Below are positions 42,961 through 50,899 of a stretch of DNA of 64,000 nt, piece after piece. Below the pieces are notes generated by a model. It made no database searches, was not told the origin of the DNA, and saw only the letters and a list, made by a program, of their open reading frames with translations. The stretch is from G963663735 sp963663735. Its GTDB lineage: Bacteria > Acidobacteriota > UBA6911 > RPQK01 > JAPXNP01. The DNA is taken from NCBI GenBank assembly GCA_963663735.2, contig CAXXHN010000001.1, positions 124,001 to 188,000 on the forward strand, read 5' to 3'. A program made the position numbers and the translations under genes. How positions within the stretch are numbered: the stretch's first letter is position 1; every line of letters starts with the position of its first letter.

Positions 42961-43734
42961 TCAGGAAAGCCGGGACCTGATCTCCGCGGCGGCCTTCCTG
43001 CCGGAAAGCAGCATTCCCCCGAAAACCGGACCCATCCGGTATCCTCCGCATACTCCGTTTGCCGCCATGCCCGAGATAAAAAGGCCCGGATATACTTCCC
43101 TCGTATTCTCTACAGTATGCCTCTCACCCTTCCCTGCGTCCATGGACCGTTCCCCGACTATTCCTCCCGTAGACGTATCAAGGTTCACTCCCATTTTCCT
43201 GACAAGCGCTTCAGTCACATTCGATGGGTGCCCCGTCGCGTCCAGTACGTATTTAGAGTGCAGGGTCAGCGGATCAACATGGAGGCCGGTTTTCTCAATA
43301 GGAGCCCAGTTGATGACCAGGCCCGAAACCCTCTCATCCTTGAACACCACATCCTCCATGGTAACAAGGTTAAAAATACAAAGCCCGGCGCGCACCGCTT
43401 TGTGTATCGATGTGGAGACGGCATCAACCGCGTCAACAGTATAGTATCCTGGCTCATAGAGCGTGGCAGGTATTCCCAGTTCATCGAGGACCTCCAAACC
43501 CTCTTCCTGGACGACAATCTGGTTGAACATCATTCCCCCGCCCCACATCCCGCCTCCGATCGAAAGCTTCTTTTCAAACATGGCAACCTTGACACCGGCG
43601 CGGGCAAGGTAATATCCGGCGACGATTCCTGACGGGCCTCCTCCAACAATGGCGACATCCAGATCCAGGCAGCTGGAAAGCTTTTTAAAATAAGAATCGA
43701 TAATGGCCCTGCTGATAGTGACCTCGTTTAGCAT
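42961..43734 (-). CDS. thi4: Thi4-family thiazole synthase, His-type
   Basis: The 257-residue protein has the FAD/NAD-binding Rossmann motif VAIVGGGPSGIVAGYYLA (about 28-45) and the Thi4 C-terminal sequence GMAANGVCGGYRMGPVFGGM. At the position of the sulfur-donating cysteine of yeast Thi4 (Cys205), this protein reads DATGHPSNV with His. Such proteins use free sulfide catalytically rather than sacrificing a cysteine, and are found in anaerobes. It builds the thiazole of thiamine from NAD+ and glycine. GGAGGAG precedes the ATG and is part of a sequestrable hairpin. A TPP riboswitch lies upstream. Confidence 0.9.
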   Translation of the reverse strand: MLNEVTISRAIIDSYFKKLSSCLDLDVAIVGGGPSGIVAGYYLARAGVKVAMFEKKLSIGGGMWGGGMMFNQIVVQEEGLEVLDELGIPATLYEPGYYTVDAVDAVSTSIHKAVRAGLCIFNLVTMEDVVFKDERVSGLVINWAPIEKTGLHVDPLTLHSKYVLDATGHPSNVTEALVRKMGVNLDTSTGGIVGERSMDAGKGERHTVENTREVYPGLFISGMAANGVCGGYRMGPVFGGMLLSGRKAAAEIRSRLS

Positions 43735-43739
43735 AGATC

Positions 43740-43768
43740 TCCTCCGTTATCTGACGTTTACAGGAGGA
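43740..43768 (-). promoter_or_regulatory. Ribosome-binding-site sequestering hairpin of thi4
   Basis: The Shine-Dalgarno sequence GGAGGA (minus strand, 43745-43740) can pair with an exact complement TCCTCC (43768-43763), 17 bases upstream in the RNA. It stands between the TPP aptamer and the start codon, so ligand binding could favour this stem and block translation. Confidence 0.6.
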
Positions 43769-43802
43769 AAACCCAGGACCATATAAAAGACAAAAGCGAA
43801 TA

Positions 43803-43886
43803 TCGTCTCCCTACGCTGGTACTAACCAGATCAGGTTCTAAGGGTTTAATCTCAGGCCCATCGCAGAGCGGGGCCACCCCTGTGTT
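43803..43886 (-). ncRNA. TPP riboswitch (THI element)
   Basis: On the minus strand the conserved aptamer elements are present in order: CAGGGGTG, a stem-loop, GGCCTGAGAT, AACCCTTAGAACCTGATCTG and GTTAGTACCAGCGTAGGGA. They match the thiamine pyrophosphate aptamer with few changes. The aptamer lies 68 bases upstream of thi4, and the SD/anti-SD hairpin between them suggests translational control. Confidence 0.95.
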
Positions 43887-43995
43887 TCGAATGAATCTAC
43901 GACACACTTCCAACTGATGTCAAGGCCAATCCCAGTCTGATGCAAAGTCCCTGCTTAAAAACCGGCTCAACTGTACCAGCGGTACGCGAAATCGT

Positions 43996-44037
43996 TTGAC
44001 ACGGTAAAAAATTCAGTGTAAATAAGAATGATTCTTT
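43996..44037 (+). promoter_or_regulatory. Rubrerythrin promoter with PerR/Fur-type box
   Basis: TTGACA (43996-44001) and TAAATA (44019-44024) are spaced by 17 bases. Overlapping the downstream edge of the -10 is TAAGAATGATTCTTT (44023-44037), a 7-1-7 inverted repeat (AAGAAT-G-ATTCTT) close to the PerR/Fur box consensus (inner AAT-n-ATT intact). A metal-dependent repressor bound here would block transcription of the rubrerythrin gene and presumably the perR gene behind it. Confidence 0.65.
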
Positions 44038-44110
44038 TTTAAAGAAACCATACTGTTGACCGGCACTGGAAGTGCCTTCAACTCAACCGCTATCAAGGAG
44101 ATCATCTAAA

Positions 44111-44632
44111 ATGAGCAAAACAACTGAAAACCTTAAGGCCGCGTTCGCCGGAGAATCAATGGCGCGGAACAAGTACACCTTTTTCGCCAAGGTCGCCCGC
44201 AAGGAAGGTTACAACTATATTGCCAAAATTTTTGAAGAAACCGCTATCAATGAAATGCGCCACGCCAACGATCATTTCAAGCTCCTGAATGGAATCGGGG
44301 ACACTGCCGCCAACCTGAAAGAAGCCATGGAAGGTGAAGATTACGAAACCGTAACCATGTATCCCACCTTCGCCAAAGAGGCCGAAGAAGAAGGCAACAC
44401 AGAAGCCGCCCTGCTTTTCAGACAGATCGCGAAAGTCGAAGCTGAACACCGTGAAAGGTACAGGAAACTCCTGGGGATGGTGGAGAATGGAACTGTCTTT
44501 AAGAGGGAAAAGCCGATCAAGTGGAAATGTTCTCTTTGCGGTTACACCTACACCGGCACGGAGCCCCCGCCCCAGTGCCCCTGCTGCAAGCACCCCATGG
44601 AATACTTTGAACCGGCTGACATGGACCTGTGA
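44111..44632 (+). CDS. rbr: Rubrerythrin
   Basis: The 173-residue protein has the ferritin-like di-iron domain (AAFAGESMARNKYTFFAKVA; ETAINEMRHANDHF; RQIAKVEAEHRERY) and a C-terminal rubredoxin-type FeS4 site (CSLCGYTY and CPCCKHP). It reduces hydrogen peroxide in anaerobes with electrons from rubredoxin or NAD(P)H partners. The start is ATG at 44111, 10 bases after AAGGAG; the frame continues upstream 13 codons to 44072 without a site. The promoter carries a PerR-like box, and the regulator gene follows. Confidence 0.95.
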   Translation: MSKTTENLKAAFAGESMARNKYTFFAKVARKEGYNYIAKIFEETAINEMRHANDHFKLLNGIGDTAANLKEAMEGEDYETVTMYPTFAKEAEEEGNTEAALLFRQIAKVEAEHRERYRKLLGMVENGTVFKREKPIKWKCSLCGYTYTGTEPPPQCPCCKHPMEYFEPADMDL

Positions 44633-44638
44633 TCCACC

Positions 44639-44676
44639 CTGCCCGGCGGCAGGGCATGAACTTGCACGCCGGGCAG
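44639..44676 (+). terminator. GC-rich hairpin between rubrerythrin and perR
   Basis: CTGCCCGGCG (44639-44648) and CGCCGGGCAG (44667-44676) form a perfect 10-bp stem with an 18-base loop, 7 bases after the rubrerythrin stop. It lacks a proper U-tract, so it may be a partial terminator or mRNA-stabilising stem that lowers perR expression relative to rubrerythrin. Confidence 0.5.
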
Positions 44677-44718
44677 CCGATTTCTCCTTGATAGGAACCC
44701 TGTATCCAAAACAAATCA

Positions 44719-45183
44719 ATGTTATCAGCAAACAATGAGGATAAATTTTCCTCGGCAGGCATAACTGAGTATTTCAAATCCGTCTGTTCCCGGGCTGGTC
44801 TGAAGACAACCCGGCAGCGGCTCCGGATCTACCTGGAGTTACTAAAGGCAGGAGATCATCCCACTGCTGAAATCCTGCACAGTCGGCTGAGGCCTGAAAT
44901 GCCGAAGCTTTCCCTTGATACCGTTTACCGGGCCCTTGCAACCTTCGAACGGGAGGGCATGATCAGGCGTGTGAGCACGTTTAAGTCGCAAGCCCGATAC
45001 GATGCAGATATGAAGCCGCACCATCATTTCGTTTGCAAAACCTGCGGCGCGGTAATTGATTTTGACTGGCCTTCATTTGACATGAAAGCACTTCCCGAAG
45101 AAGTATCGGGATTGGGCTCTGTTTCTGATCGCACTGTTACAGCCTCAGGTGTTTGCCGTAGATGTCTGGTGAAAAAGGATTGA
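44719..45183 (+). CDS. perR: Fur-family peroxide-sensing regulator (PerR-like)
   Basis: 154 residues: winged-helix DNA-binding domain (RLRIYLELLKAGDHPTAEIL; SLDTVYRALATFEREGMI) and C-terminal dimerisation and metal domain with KPHHHFVCKTCG (His regulatory site and first CxxC) and a second CRRC near the C terminus for the structural zinc. Its position directly behind rubrerythrin supports PerR rather than Fur. No clear Shine-Dalgarno is seen before the ATG, so translation may depend on the upstream gene. It probably binds the box at 44023-44037. Confidence 0.85.
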   Translation: MLSANNEDKFSSAGITEYFKSVCSRAGLKTTRQRLRIYLELLKAGDHPTAEILHSRLRPEMPKLSLDTVYRALATFEREGMIRRVSTFKSQARYDADMKPHHHFVCKTCGAVIDFDWPSFDMKALPEEVSGLGSVSDRTVTASGVCRRCLVKKD

Positions 45184-45355
45184 CTCTCCTGCAGATTTCT
45201 CATACATCGCCGTAGTTCCTGAACGGATAACCGAACAGCGTTAGGTATGCCCCTGTTACATACGAACCCGGGTCTGGGAAAAGCAATATGGTTTTCTAAG
45301 TCAAGGTACTGTTTAGACTTAAAAGAATTGAGAATTCTTTGTATCATTTTCTGCA

Positions 45356-45824
45356 ATGGAAAGTATTAATTGTGTAGACACAACAGTTATACTTCACAAT
45401 ATCAATCAAAAAAAGTTAATCGAAGTGGCACATTCAACCAAAATCGAAGGGATTGGTTCAAACTGTGCGGCAAGGGTGAAAAAAGCAGGAATAGGGACAA
45501 CCGAAACATTGCTGATAAAGATACTGCCCCGCAGGCCGGAATAAAATAGACGCAGACAGCGGTTTCAGCAAGAAACAGGTACTGTGCTGGGTCAACCAGC
45601 CTGATCTTTTACGGATCAAGGATACCGGTGAAAAAATTGCTGACCTGCGGGAAACGGGTGGAGTAGATACGGTTCCTGAGCTGGCCCAGCGAAAGGCGGC
45701 CACTCTCGTTGAGAATGTGATTTCCTTTAATGAAGAACAACTGGTCAGGAGCCTGCCATACCAGGCAATGGTTGAAGGATGGGTGGAGCAGGGCAAAACT
45801 CTTGTGCGAAAAGTAAACTACTAA
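45356..45824 (+). pseudogene. DUF4332 (helix-hairpin-helix-like) gene with a frameshift
   Basis: Two plus-strand frames together give one DUF4332 protein. The first (ATG at 45356) reads KIEGIGSNCAARVKKAGIGT and stops at 45544. The other resumes at NKIDADSGFSKKQVLCWVNQ, then DLLRIKDTGEKIADLRETGG and VDTVPELAQ, and ends at 45824. Removing one C from the run CCCC near 45527 (GCCCCGC) restores a continuous reading of about 155 codons. DUF4332 proteins carry two HhH-like motifs and are of unknown function. The frameshift may be real or a sequencing error; the other interrupted gene (15865-16904) also breaks in a C run. Confidence 0.75.
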
Positions 45825-45887
45825 TCCTTACCGGACGTCGCAGGATCTATCCATGTAACTCCGGACTAAACAGAAAAGCGGCTGTAT

Positions 45888-48335
45888 ATGCAGGAATTTG
45901 AAAAACTTGGTAAATTCTACCTGGGTCGTGAGTACAATATTCAGGATAATCGACCTGAAGACAATTTGCTTTTATATGATTCCAAAGACCTTACCACCCA
46001 TGCGGTTTGTGTGGGCATGACCGGCAGCGGAAAAACAGGTTTGTGTATCAGCCTGCTGGAAGAAGCCGCGATTGATAATATTCCCTCCATAATCATTGAT
46101 CCCAAGGGGGACCTTTCAAATCTTCTCCTTACCTTTCCCAACCTCAGCCCTGACGAATTCCTGCCATGGATTAATACAGATGAGGCTGCGAACAAAGGAC
46201 AGTCACCGGATGATTTCTCTCGCTCCCAGGCAGAACTGTGGACCAGGGGCCTGGCCCAGTGGGGACAGGACGCCCCGCGGATAAGGCGATTAAAAGATGC
46301 CGCTGATTTCAGCATCTACACTCCCGGCAGCAGCGCCGGACTGCCTGTTTCAATACTCAGTTCTTTTGCTCCACCTCCGGCAGCAATTGTCAGGGATTCC
46401 GATCTTTTGCGGGAGAGGATCAATACTACAGTTACCACTCTTTTAAACCTGCTGGATATCGACTCAGACCCGATCCAGAGCAGAGAACATATTTTGCTGT
46501 CCACAGTTTTTGACACAGCCTGGCGCAACGGAGAAGACCTGGGGCTGGGAGGCCTGATTGAGAATATCCAGAAGCCTCCAGTCAGCCGGATTGGTGTTTT
46601 TGAAATGGAATCATTTTATCCTTCCAGCAAGCGCTTCGAACTGGCCATGAAGCTTAATAATCTCCTGGCGGCTCCTGGCTTCAGTGCCTGGCTGGAGGGA
46701 GAACCGCTGGATATTGACCGGATGTTTTACACGGTTTCCGGCAAACCTCGGGTGACGATTTTTTCTATCGCCCACCTTGATGATCCAGGACGGATGTTTT
46801 TTGTATCACTGTTGCTGACTCAGATATTAGGGTGGATGCGTACGCAGCAGGGGACTTCCAGTTTACGGGCGTTGCTTTACATGGACGAAATATTCGGATT
46901 TTTCCCGCCAGTTGCCAATCCTCCCTCAAAACTTCCGCTGATGACGCTGCTGAAACAGGCCCGGGCATTCGGCCTGGGAGTTATGTTGGCAACCCAGAAC
47001 CCGGCTGATCTCGACTACAAAGGTCTCTCCAACACCGGGACCTGGTTTATCGGCCGCCTGCAAACCGAACGCGACAAAAACCGGATGCTGGACGGCTTGG
47101 AGACTGTTGAAGGCAGTTCTGGAGGACGGTTTGATCGCAAACAAATGGAAAAAATCATTTCCAACCTGGATAAACGGATCTTTCTTATGAATAATATCCA
47201 TGAAGATCATCCGGTTATTTTCCAGACCCGCTGGGCCATGTCCTACCTGAGGGGGCCGCTGACTAGGTCTCAGATAAAAACTCTGACAAGGATAAAAAAA
47301 GATTCCCTGCCTGCAGAACTTCCCGCGCCATTAGAGGTTGCCGGGACATCCCCCGCGATCCGGCTTGCAAACCTGGCTCCCCGAAGTTGCAAACCGGTAC
47401 TGCCGCCCTCTATAGCCCAATATTACCTGCCGGTACGGTCCGGCTCCGAAAAAGGTACAACTCTATTATATGAACCGGCACTGTTAGCTGCGGGAACTGT
47501 ATATTTCGCAGATGCCAGGTCCAGGGTGGCCAGTGAACGGGAAATAACATGGATTAATGATTTTCCTGCCGGGAAAATTCACCCCGGCTGGGAAAATGCC
47601 AGGACATTGGACATATCGTTAAATGAACTGGAGAAAATCCCGGATGATGAAAGCGCTTCATATAACGAACTCCCTGAATCAGCTTCGATTCAGACCAACT
47701 ATACAAGCTGGAGTAAGGATCTCAGGGACTGGTTATACCGTAATGAGGTTTTGTCCCTTTATTACAGCCCTTCCTTAAAAAGTGTATCCAAACCAGGTGA
47801 ATCGGAACGGGATTTCAGGATAAGACTGCAACTGGAAGCCCGAGAGTATCGTGATCAGCTGACCGACAGCCTGAGAAAAAAATACGCGGCCAAAATTGCC
47901 AGCCTTGAAGACAGGATAAAAAACGCTGAGCTACGGGTTGAACGCGAGCAGGAACAGGCCAAGCAGCAAAAACTGCAGACAGCAATATCTTTCGGGGCAA
48001 CATTGCTTAATGTATTGGTGGGACGCAAAAATGTCAGTCGCTCCACATTCAGCAGAGTCGCCACAACTGCCAGCAAAGCCGGTAGAATCCTGAAAGAAGG
48101 TAAGGATATTGACCGGGCAAGAGAAAGTGTCAGCCAGTTGACTGAACGACTTGATGAAGTGCAGAAACTGTTAAGGGAAGAAATCGCGGCAATCGAATCA
48201 GGCATCGACCCGGCTACCGAAAAACTTGAATCCAAGATCATCAAACCCAGAAAAATGGATATCAGCATATCAATGGTTACATTGGTCTGGATACCTTTTC
48301 GTCTGGACAGCGGCGGAGGTATTAAACCAGCTTAA
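45888..48335 (+). CDS. HerA/DUF87-type ATPase
   Basis: 815 residues: an N-terminal region and an ATPase core with Walker A VGMTGSGKTGLCISL (about 42-56) and SIIIDPKGDLSNLL, then Walker B LLYMDEIFGFFPP (about 325-337) and VMLATQNPADLDYKGLSNTG as sensor region. The C-terminal part has long coiled-coil helices (about 635-780, rich in Glu, Lys and Gln). HerA-like ATPases translocate DNA or act in repair and defence complexes with NurA or SIR2 nucleases; no such partner is beside it. It starts with ATG at 45888 without a strong SD site. Confidence 0.82.
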   Translation: MQEFEKLGKFYLGREYNIQDNRPEDNLLLYDSKDLTTHAVCVGMTGSGKTGLCISLLEEAAIDNIPSIIIDPKGDLSNLLLTFPNLSPDEFLPWINTDEAANKGQSPDDFSRSQAELWTRGLAQWGQDAPRIRRLKDAADFSIYTPGSSAGLPVSILSSFAPPPAAIVRDSDLLRERINTTVTTLLNLLDIDSDPIQSREHILLSTVFDTAWRNGEDLGLGGLIENIQKPPVSRIGVFEMESFYPSSKRFELAMKLNNLLAAPGFSAWLEGEPLDIDRMFYTVSGKPRVTIFSIAHLDDPGRMFFVSLLLTQILGWMRTQQGTSSLRALLYMDEIFGFFPPVANPPSKLPLMTLLKQARAFGLGVMLATQNPADLDYKGLSNTGTWFIGRLQTERDKNRMLDGLETVEGSSGGRFDRKQMEKIISNLDKRIFLMNNIHEDHPVIFQTRWAMSYLRGPLTRSQIKTLTRIKKDSLPAELPAPLEVAGTSPAIRLANLAPRSCKPVLPPSIAQYYLPVRSGSEKGTTLLYEPALLAAGTVYFADARSRVASEREITWINDFPAGKIHPGWENARTLDISLNELEKIPDDESASYNELPESASIQTNYTSWSKDLRDWLYRNEVLSLYYSPSLKSVSKPGESERDFRIRLQLEAREYRDQLTDSLRKKYAAKIASLEDRIKNAELRVEREQEQAKQQKLQTAISFGATLLNVLVGRKNVSRSTFSRVATTASKAGRILKEGKDIDRARESVSQLTERLDEVQKLLREEIAAIESGIDPATEKLESKIIKPRKMDISISMVTLVWIPFRLDSGGGIKPA

Positions 48336-48429
48336 AAACTAGCAGCATAATTTTGGTTTCTAATCACTTGTAATACAGCTAAAAGATAAAGATTCCTAAA
48401 CCTGCCACGAAGTAAAAGGGGGAATTATT

Positions 48430-48894
48430 GTGGGAATGACAAAAGAATTTAAAGAGTTTGCCGTAAAAGGCAATGTAGTTGACATGGCAGTCGGTATTAT
48501 TATCGGCGCGGCATTCGGTACCATTATCAAATCGCTGGTTAATGACATCATTATGCCTCCCATCGGACTGCTCCTGGGAGACGTTGATTTCTCCAACCTG
48601 TTTATTGTCCTTAAAGAAGGAGCGGAAGGCGCAGCGGTTTACACGACAGTTGCTGAAGCCCAAGCGGTTGGCGCGGTAACCATCAATTACGGGCTTTTCA
48701 TTAACACCATTATCAGCTTTTTGATCGTGGCTTTTGCCATTTTCATCCTGATAAAAAACATCAACAGGCTGAAGAAAAAAGAAGAGGAAGCCACGGCCGC
48801 GGAACCTACCGGAAAAGACTGTCCCTATTGCTTCTCCTCCATTCCTATTAATGCTACCCGCTGCCCTAACTGCACCTCAACCATTGAGAAATAG
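48430..48894 (+). CDS. mscL: Large-conductance mechanosensitive channel with zinc-ribbon tail
   Basis: 154 residues. The first ~115 form MscL: KEFKEFAVKGNVVDMAVGII (helix N and TM1), GAAFGTIIKSLVNDIIMPPI, and TM2 VTINYGLFINTIISFLIVAF. The extra C-terminal zinc ribbon has CPYC and CPNC pairs (about 133-150). MscL opens under membrane tension to release solutes on osmotic downshock. The GTG at 48430 is preferred over ATG two codons later because AGGGGG lies 7 bases upstream. The zinc ribbon is not part of the classical E. coli protein. Confidence 0.93.
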   Translation: MGMTKEFKEFAVKGNVVDMAVGIIIGAAFGTIIKSLVNDIIMPPIGLLLGDVDFSNLFIVLKEGAEGAAVYTTVAEAQAVGAVTINYGLFINTIISFLIVAFAIFILIKNINRLKKKEEEATAAEPTGKDCPYCFSSIPINATRCPNCTSTIEK

Positions 48895-49273
48895 ATTACA
48901 GCTGAAGTAGAAAGCTGACATGGAAAGCTGGTCAACCTGCAGCATCGCCTTCAATTCACGATTGAAGGGACGACAAAACTTGACCAGCCGCTTCCCCATT
49001 TCATAGTCTTTTTTCGTGGGACTGTCTCCTGCCATATCCAGCAGGGGGCCTCACTGCCTGACCGATTCTGGAAAAAATTACATTACCCACTAAAAAACGG
49101 CGCAAGAGGACTCTTGTTTCTGCCGCGACAGGATCCAGTGTTTCAAATCAGTTTATGGTTTCTTCAGGCAGACCCAGTTGCTTTCAAAAAAACCTTCCCT
49201 TCAATGCATTTTTTCTAAACATAAAAGTAACTATTGATCTGCCTTTTTTACGCCCCGCCGCAGCATGGATCAA
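48895..49273. other. Intergenic stretch with a nested inverted repeat (48927-48988)
   Basis: Between mscL and the convergent GT2 gene no coding frame is supported. GCTGGTCAA (48927-48935) pairs with TTGACCAGC (48980-48988). Inside it CCTTCAAT (48948-48955) pairs with ATTGAAGG (48961-48968). The remainder, 48989-49273, has no clear feature. Confidence 0.5.
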
Positions 49274-50194
49274 TCAGCCTGGTGATCCTCTCCCTGATCT
49301 GAGGTGGCTTTTGCGAAACCGCAAAAACCCGGTTCTGTAGAATCCGATCGCGTTAACAACCTGCGAGAGTCCCATCAAAGCTAAAAGCGGAATCGTCCTC
49401 AATCCCTGTTTTTGAAACAGTGGCCAAAGCATGAGATTGATATAAAAAAGCGTCGGTTCTTTATCTTTCTCATTCCTTTTTTTTCGTACCTCACTCAGCA
49501 TGTACGCGCCATTTCCATAGTTGTAATGCTGCCGCGTGAAGGATCTTAAGTCCAAAAAATGTGAGTGATACACAACTGCCTTCGGCCCATATGTGAGTTC
49601 ATACCCTTGAATACGCAACCGGTCACACAAATCACGGTCCTCGGCGGCAGCCAGTGAGAACCTTGGGTCAAACCCCCCGGCGGAGCGGAAAAGCGCGGCT
49701 GAAAGAGCCAGGTTGTTTGAAGCAAGAAATCGTGCCTGGCCGTTGTCCGAATTGTAGTAAGAATACAGATAATCAATAATCAACTGGCTGGCCAATGAGT
49801 ACACATTTTCATGGAGCCGGTTAATCACACGACCTCCGATAACTGTATTGGGATTTCCCGTCAATTCAGTCGCCATCTCCATCAGCCAGTTCTTTTCGGG
49901 AGCACAATCAGAATCCGTAAAAGCCAGAAAATCTCCCTTGGCCTGGGATGCCCCATTATTTCTGGCTGCAGCCGGCCCGGTATGCTGCTGTGCAACAAGC
50001 CTGACATTCATTATCCGGCCGTATGCGGTGACGACCGAGTCCGGGGGTGACAGACTTCCATCATCAACAATAATAACTTCAAACAGCTCACGCGGAAAAT
50101 TCAGATCAGACAGAGCGGCCAGGCAGTCTCCCAACTCCTTTTGCCGTTCATAGACAGGAATGACAATTGAAAAAATGGGATTATCCATTAACAT
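49274..50194 (-). CDS. Glycosyltransferase family 2
   Basis: 306 residues, GT-A fold: FSIVIPVYERQKELGDCLAA (about 7-26), VIIVDDGSLSPP (donor-binding Asp region), AFTDSDCAPEKNWL (DxD-like DSD, about 92-105), and AAEDRDLCDRLRIQGYELTY (ED motif). A weakly hydrophobic C-terminal stretch (PLFQKQGLRTIPLLALMGL) may associate with the membrane. It probably transfers a sugar to a glycan or lipid carrier. Two ATGs, 50194 and 50188, are possible. It is not in an operon. Confidence 0.88.
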   Translation of the reverse strand: MLMDNPIFSIVIPVYERQKELGDCLAALSDLNFPRELFEVIIVDDGSLSPPDSVVTAYGRIMNVRLVAQQHTGPAAARNNGASQAKGDFLAFTDSDCAPEKNWLMEMATELTGNPNTVIGGRVINRLHENVYSLASQLIIDYLYSYYNSDNGQARFLASNNLALSAALFRSAGGFDPRFSLAAAEDRDLCDRLRIQGYELTYGPKAVVYHSHFLDLRSFTRQHYNYGNGAYMLSEVRKKRNEKDKEPTLFYINLMLWPLFQKQGLRTIPLLALMGLSQVVNAIGFYRTGFLRFRKSHLRSGRGSPG

Positions 50195-50899
50195 AGTAGC
50201 AGAGGTAACAAATCCCCGAACCGGCCTCCCGGCATTCTGTTTAGGCCAGCTAATTATTATCCTTCTGTTGACTGATTGTTTAAACTGGATTTAAGCTTCC
50301 ACATTGATCAAAACCAGATTGTGCCACGGTCTCCAGCAAAGCGATGCAATTAAAGATCTCCACCACTTTCTTCCACATACTCCCATGCACGATATTTTGA
50401 TAATATCTATACTTTTCACACTTCGCAAGATACTTTTCTGCCACAGAATAAAGGCCGGACGGGATACCCTCTCCTGAGATACAGAAGCGAAAGATAAGAA
50501 TAACGTTATATAATCAACCAATCGCGGCACTACCCGGAAGAGGGGTGAGAAAAAAACCAAGCGTCCTTCAGCTTTTCCTTGCCTTTATCTTTCCGCAGAT
50601 TTTGCGATTATTTGAAAAAAACAGGATCAGATCCAGACTATCCGGGACACAAGCAGCTGGTTCGTGTTTCTCACCGGCGTGCCTGGCAATATGGTAAAGA
50701 ATCCGGCCTGACAAGGTTTGAAAATTTTAAAAAACCACCTCAGGAGTACTCTTCAGCTCTTCCTGTAAGGCGGCGTAAACTAGCACAGTCTGGGTGCATG
50801 CGGGCTACACTGAAGCGGCCAGTTGATGGTAACAAGGTCTGCCCTTCCAGCATAGTCAAACAAGCGGACATCTGTCCATTGATATAGAATTAAGGAATC
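50195..50899. other. Divergent intergenic stretch without a supported gene
   Basis: A plus-strand frame (50579-50887, TTG start) and a minus-strand frame (50291-50560) are open but lack ribosome-binding sites and show no recognisable motif, so I do not call them. The stretch probably holds the promoters of the GT2 gene and of the helicase, whose ATG has AAGGA upstream. No terminator or riboswitch is evident. Confidence 0.45.

Noticed and set aside
50579..50887. 102-residue plus-strand frame before the helicase
   Set aside because: TTG start without SD, no recognisable motif and low-complexity basic composition.
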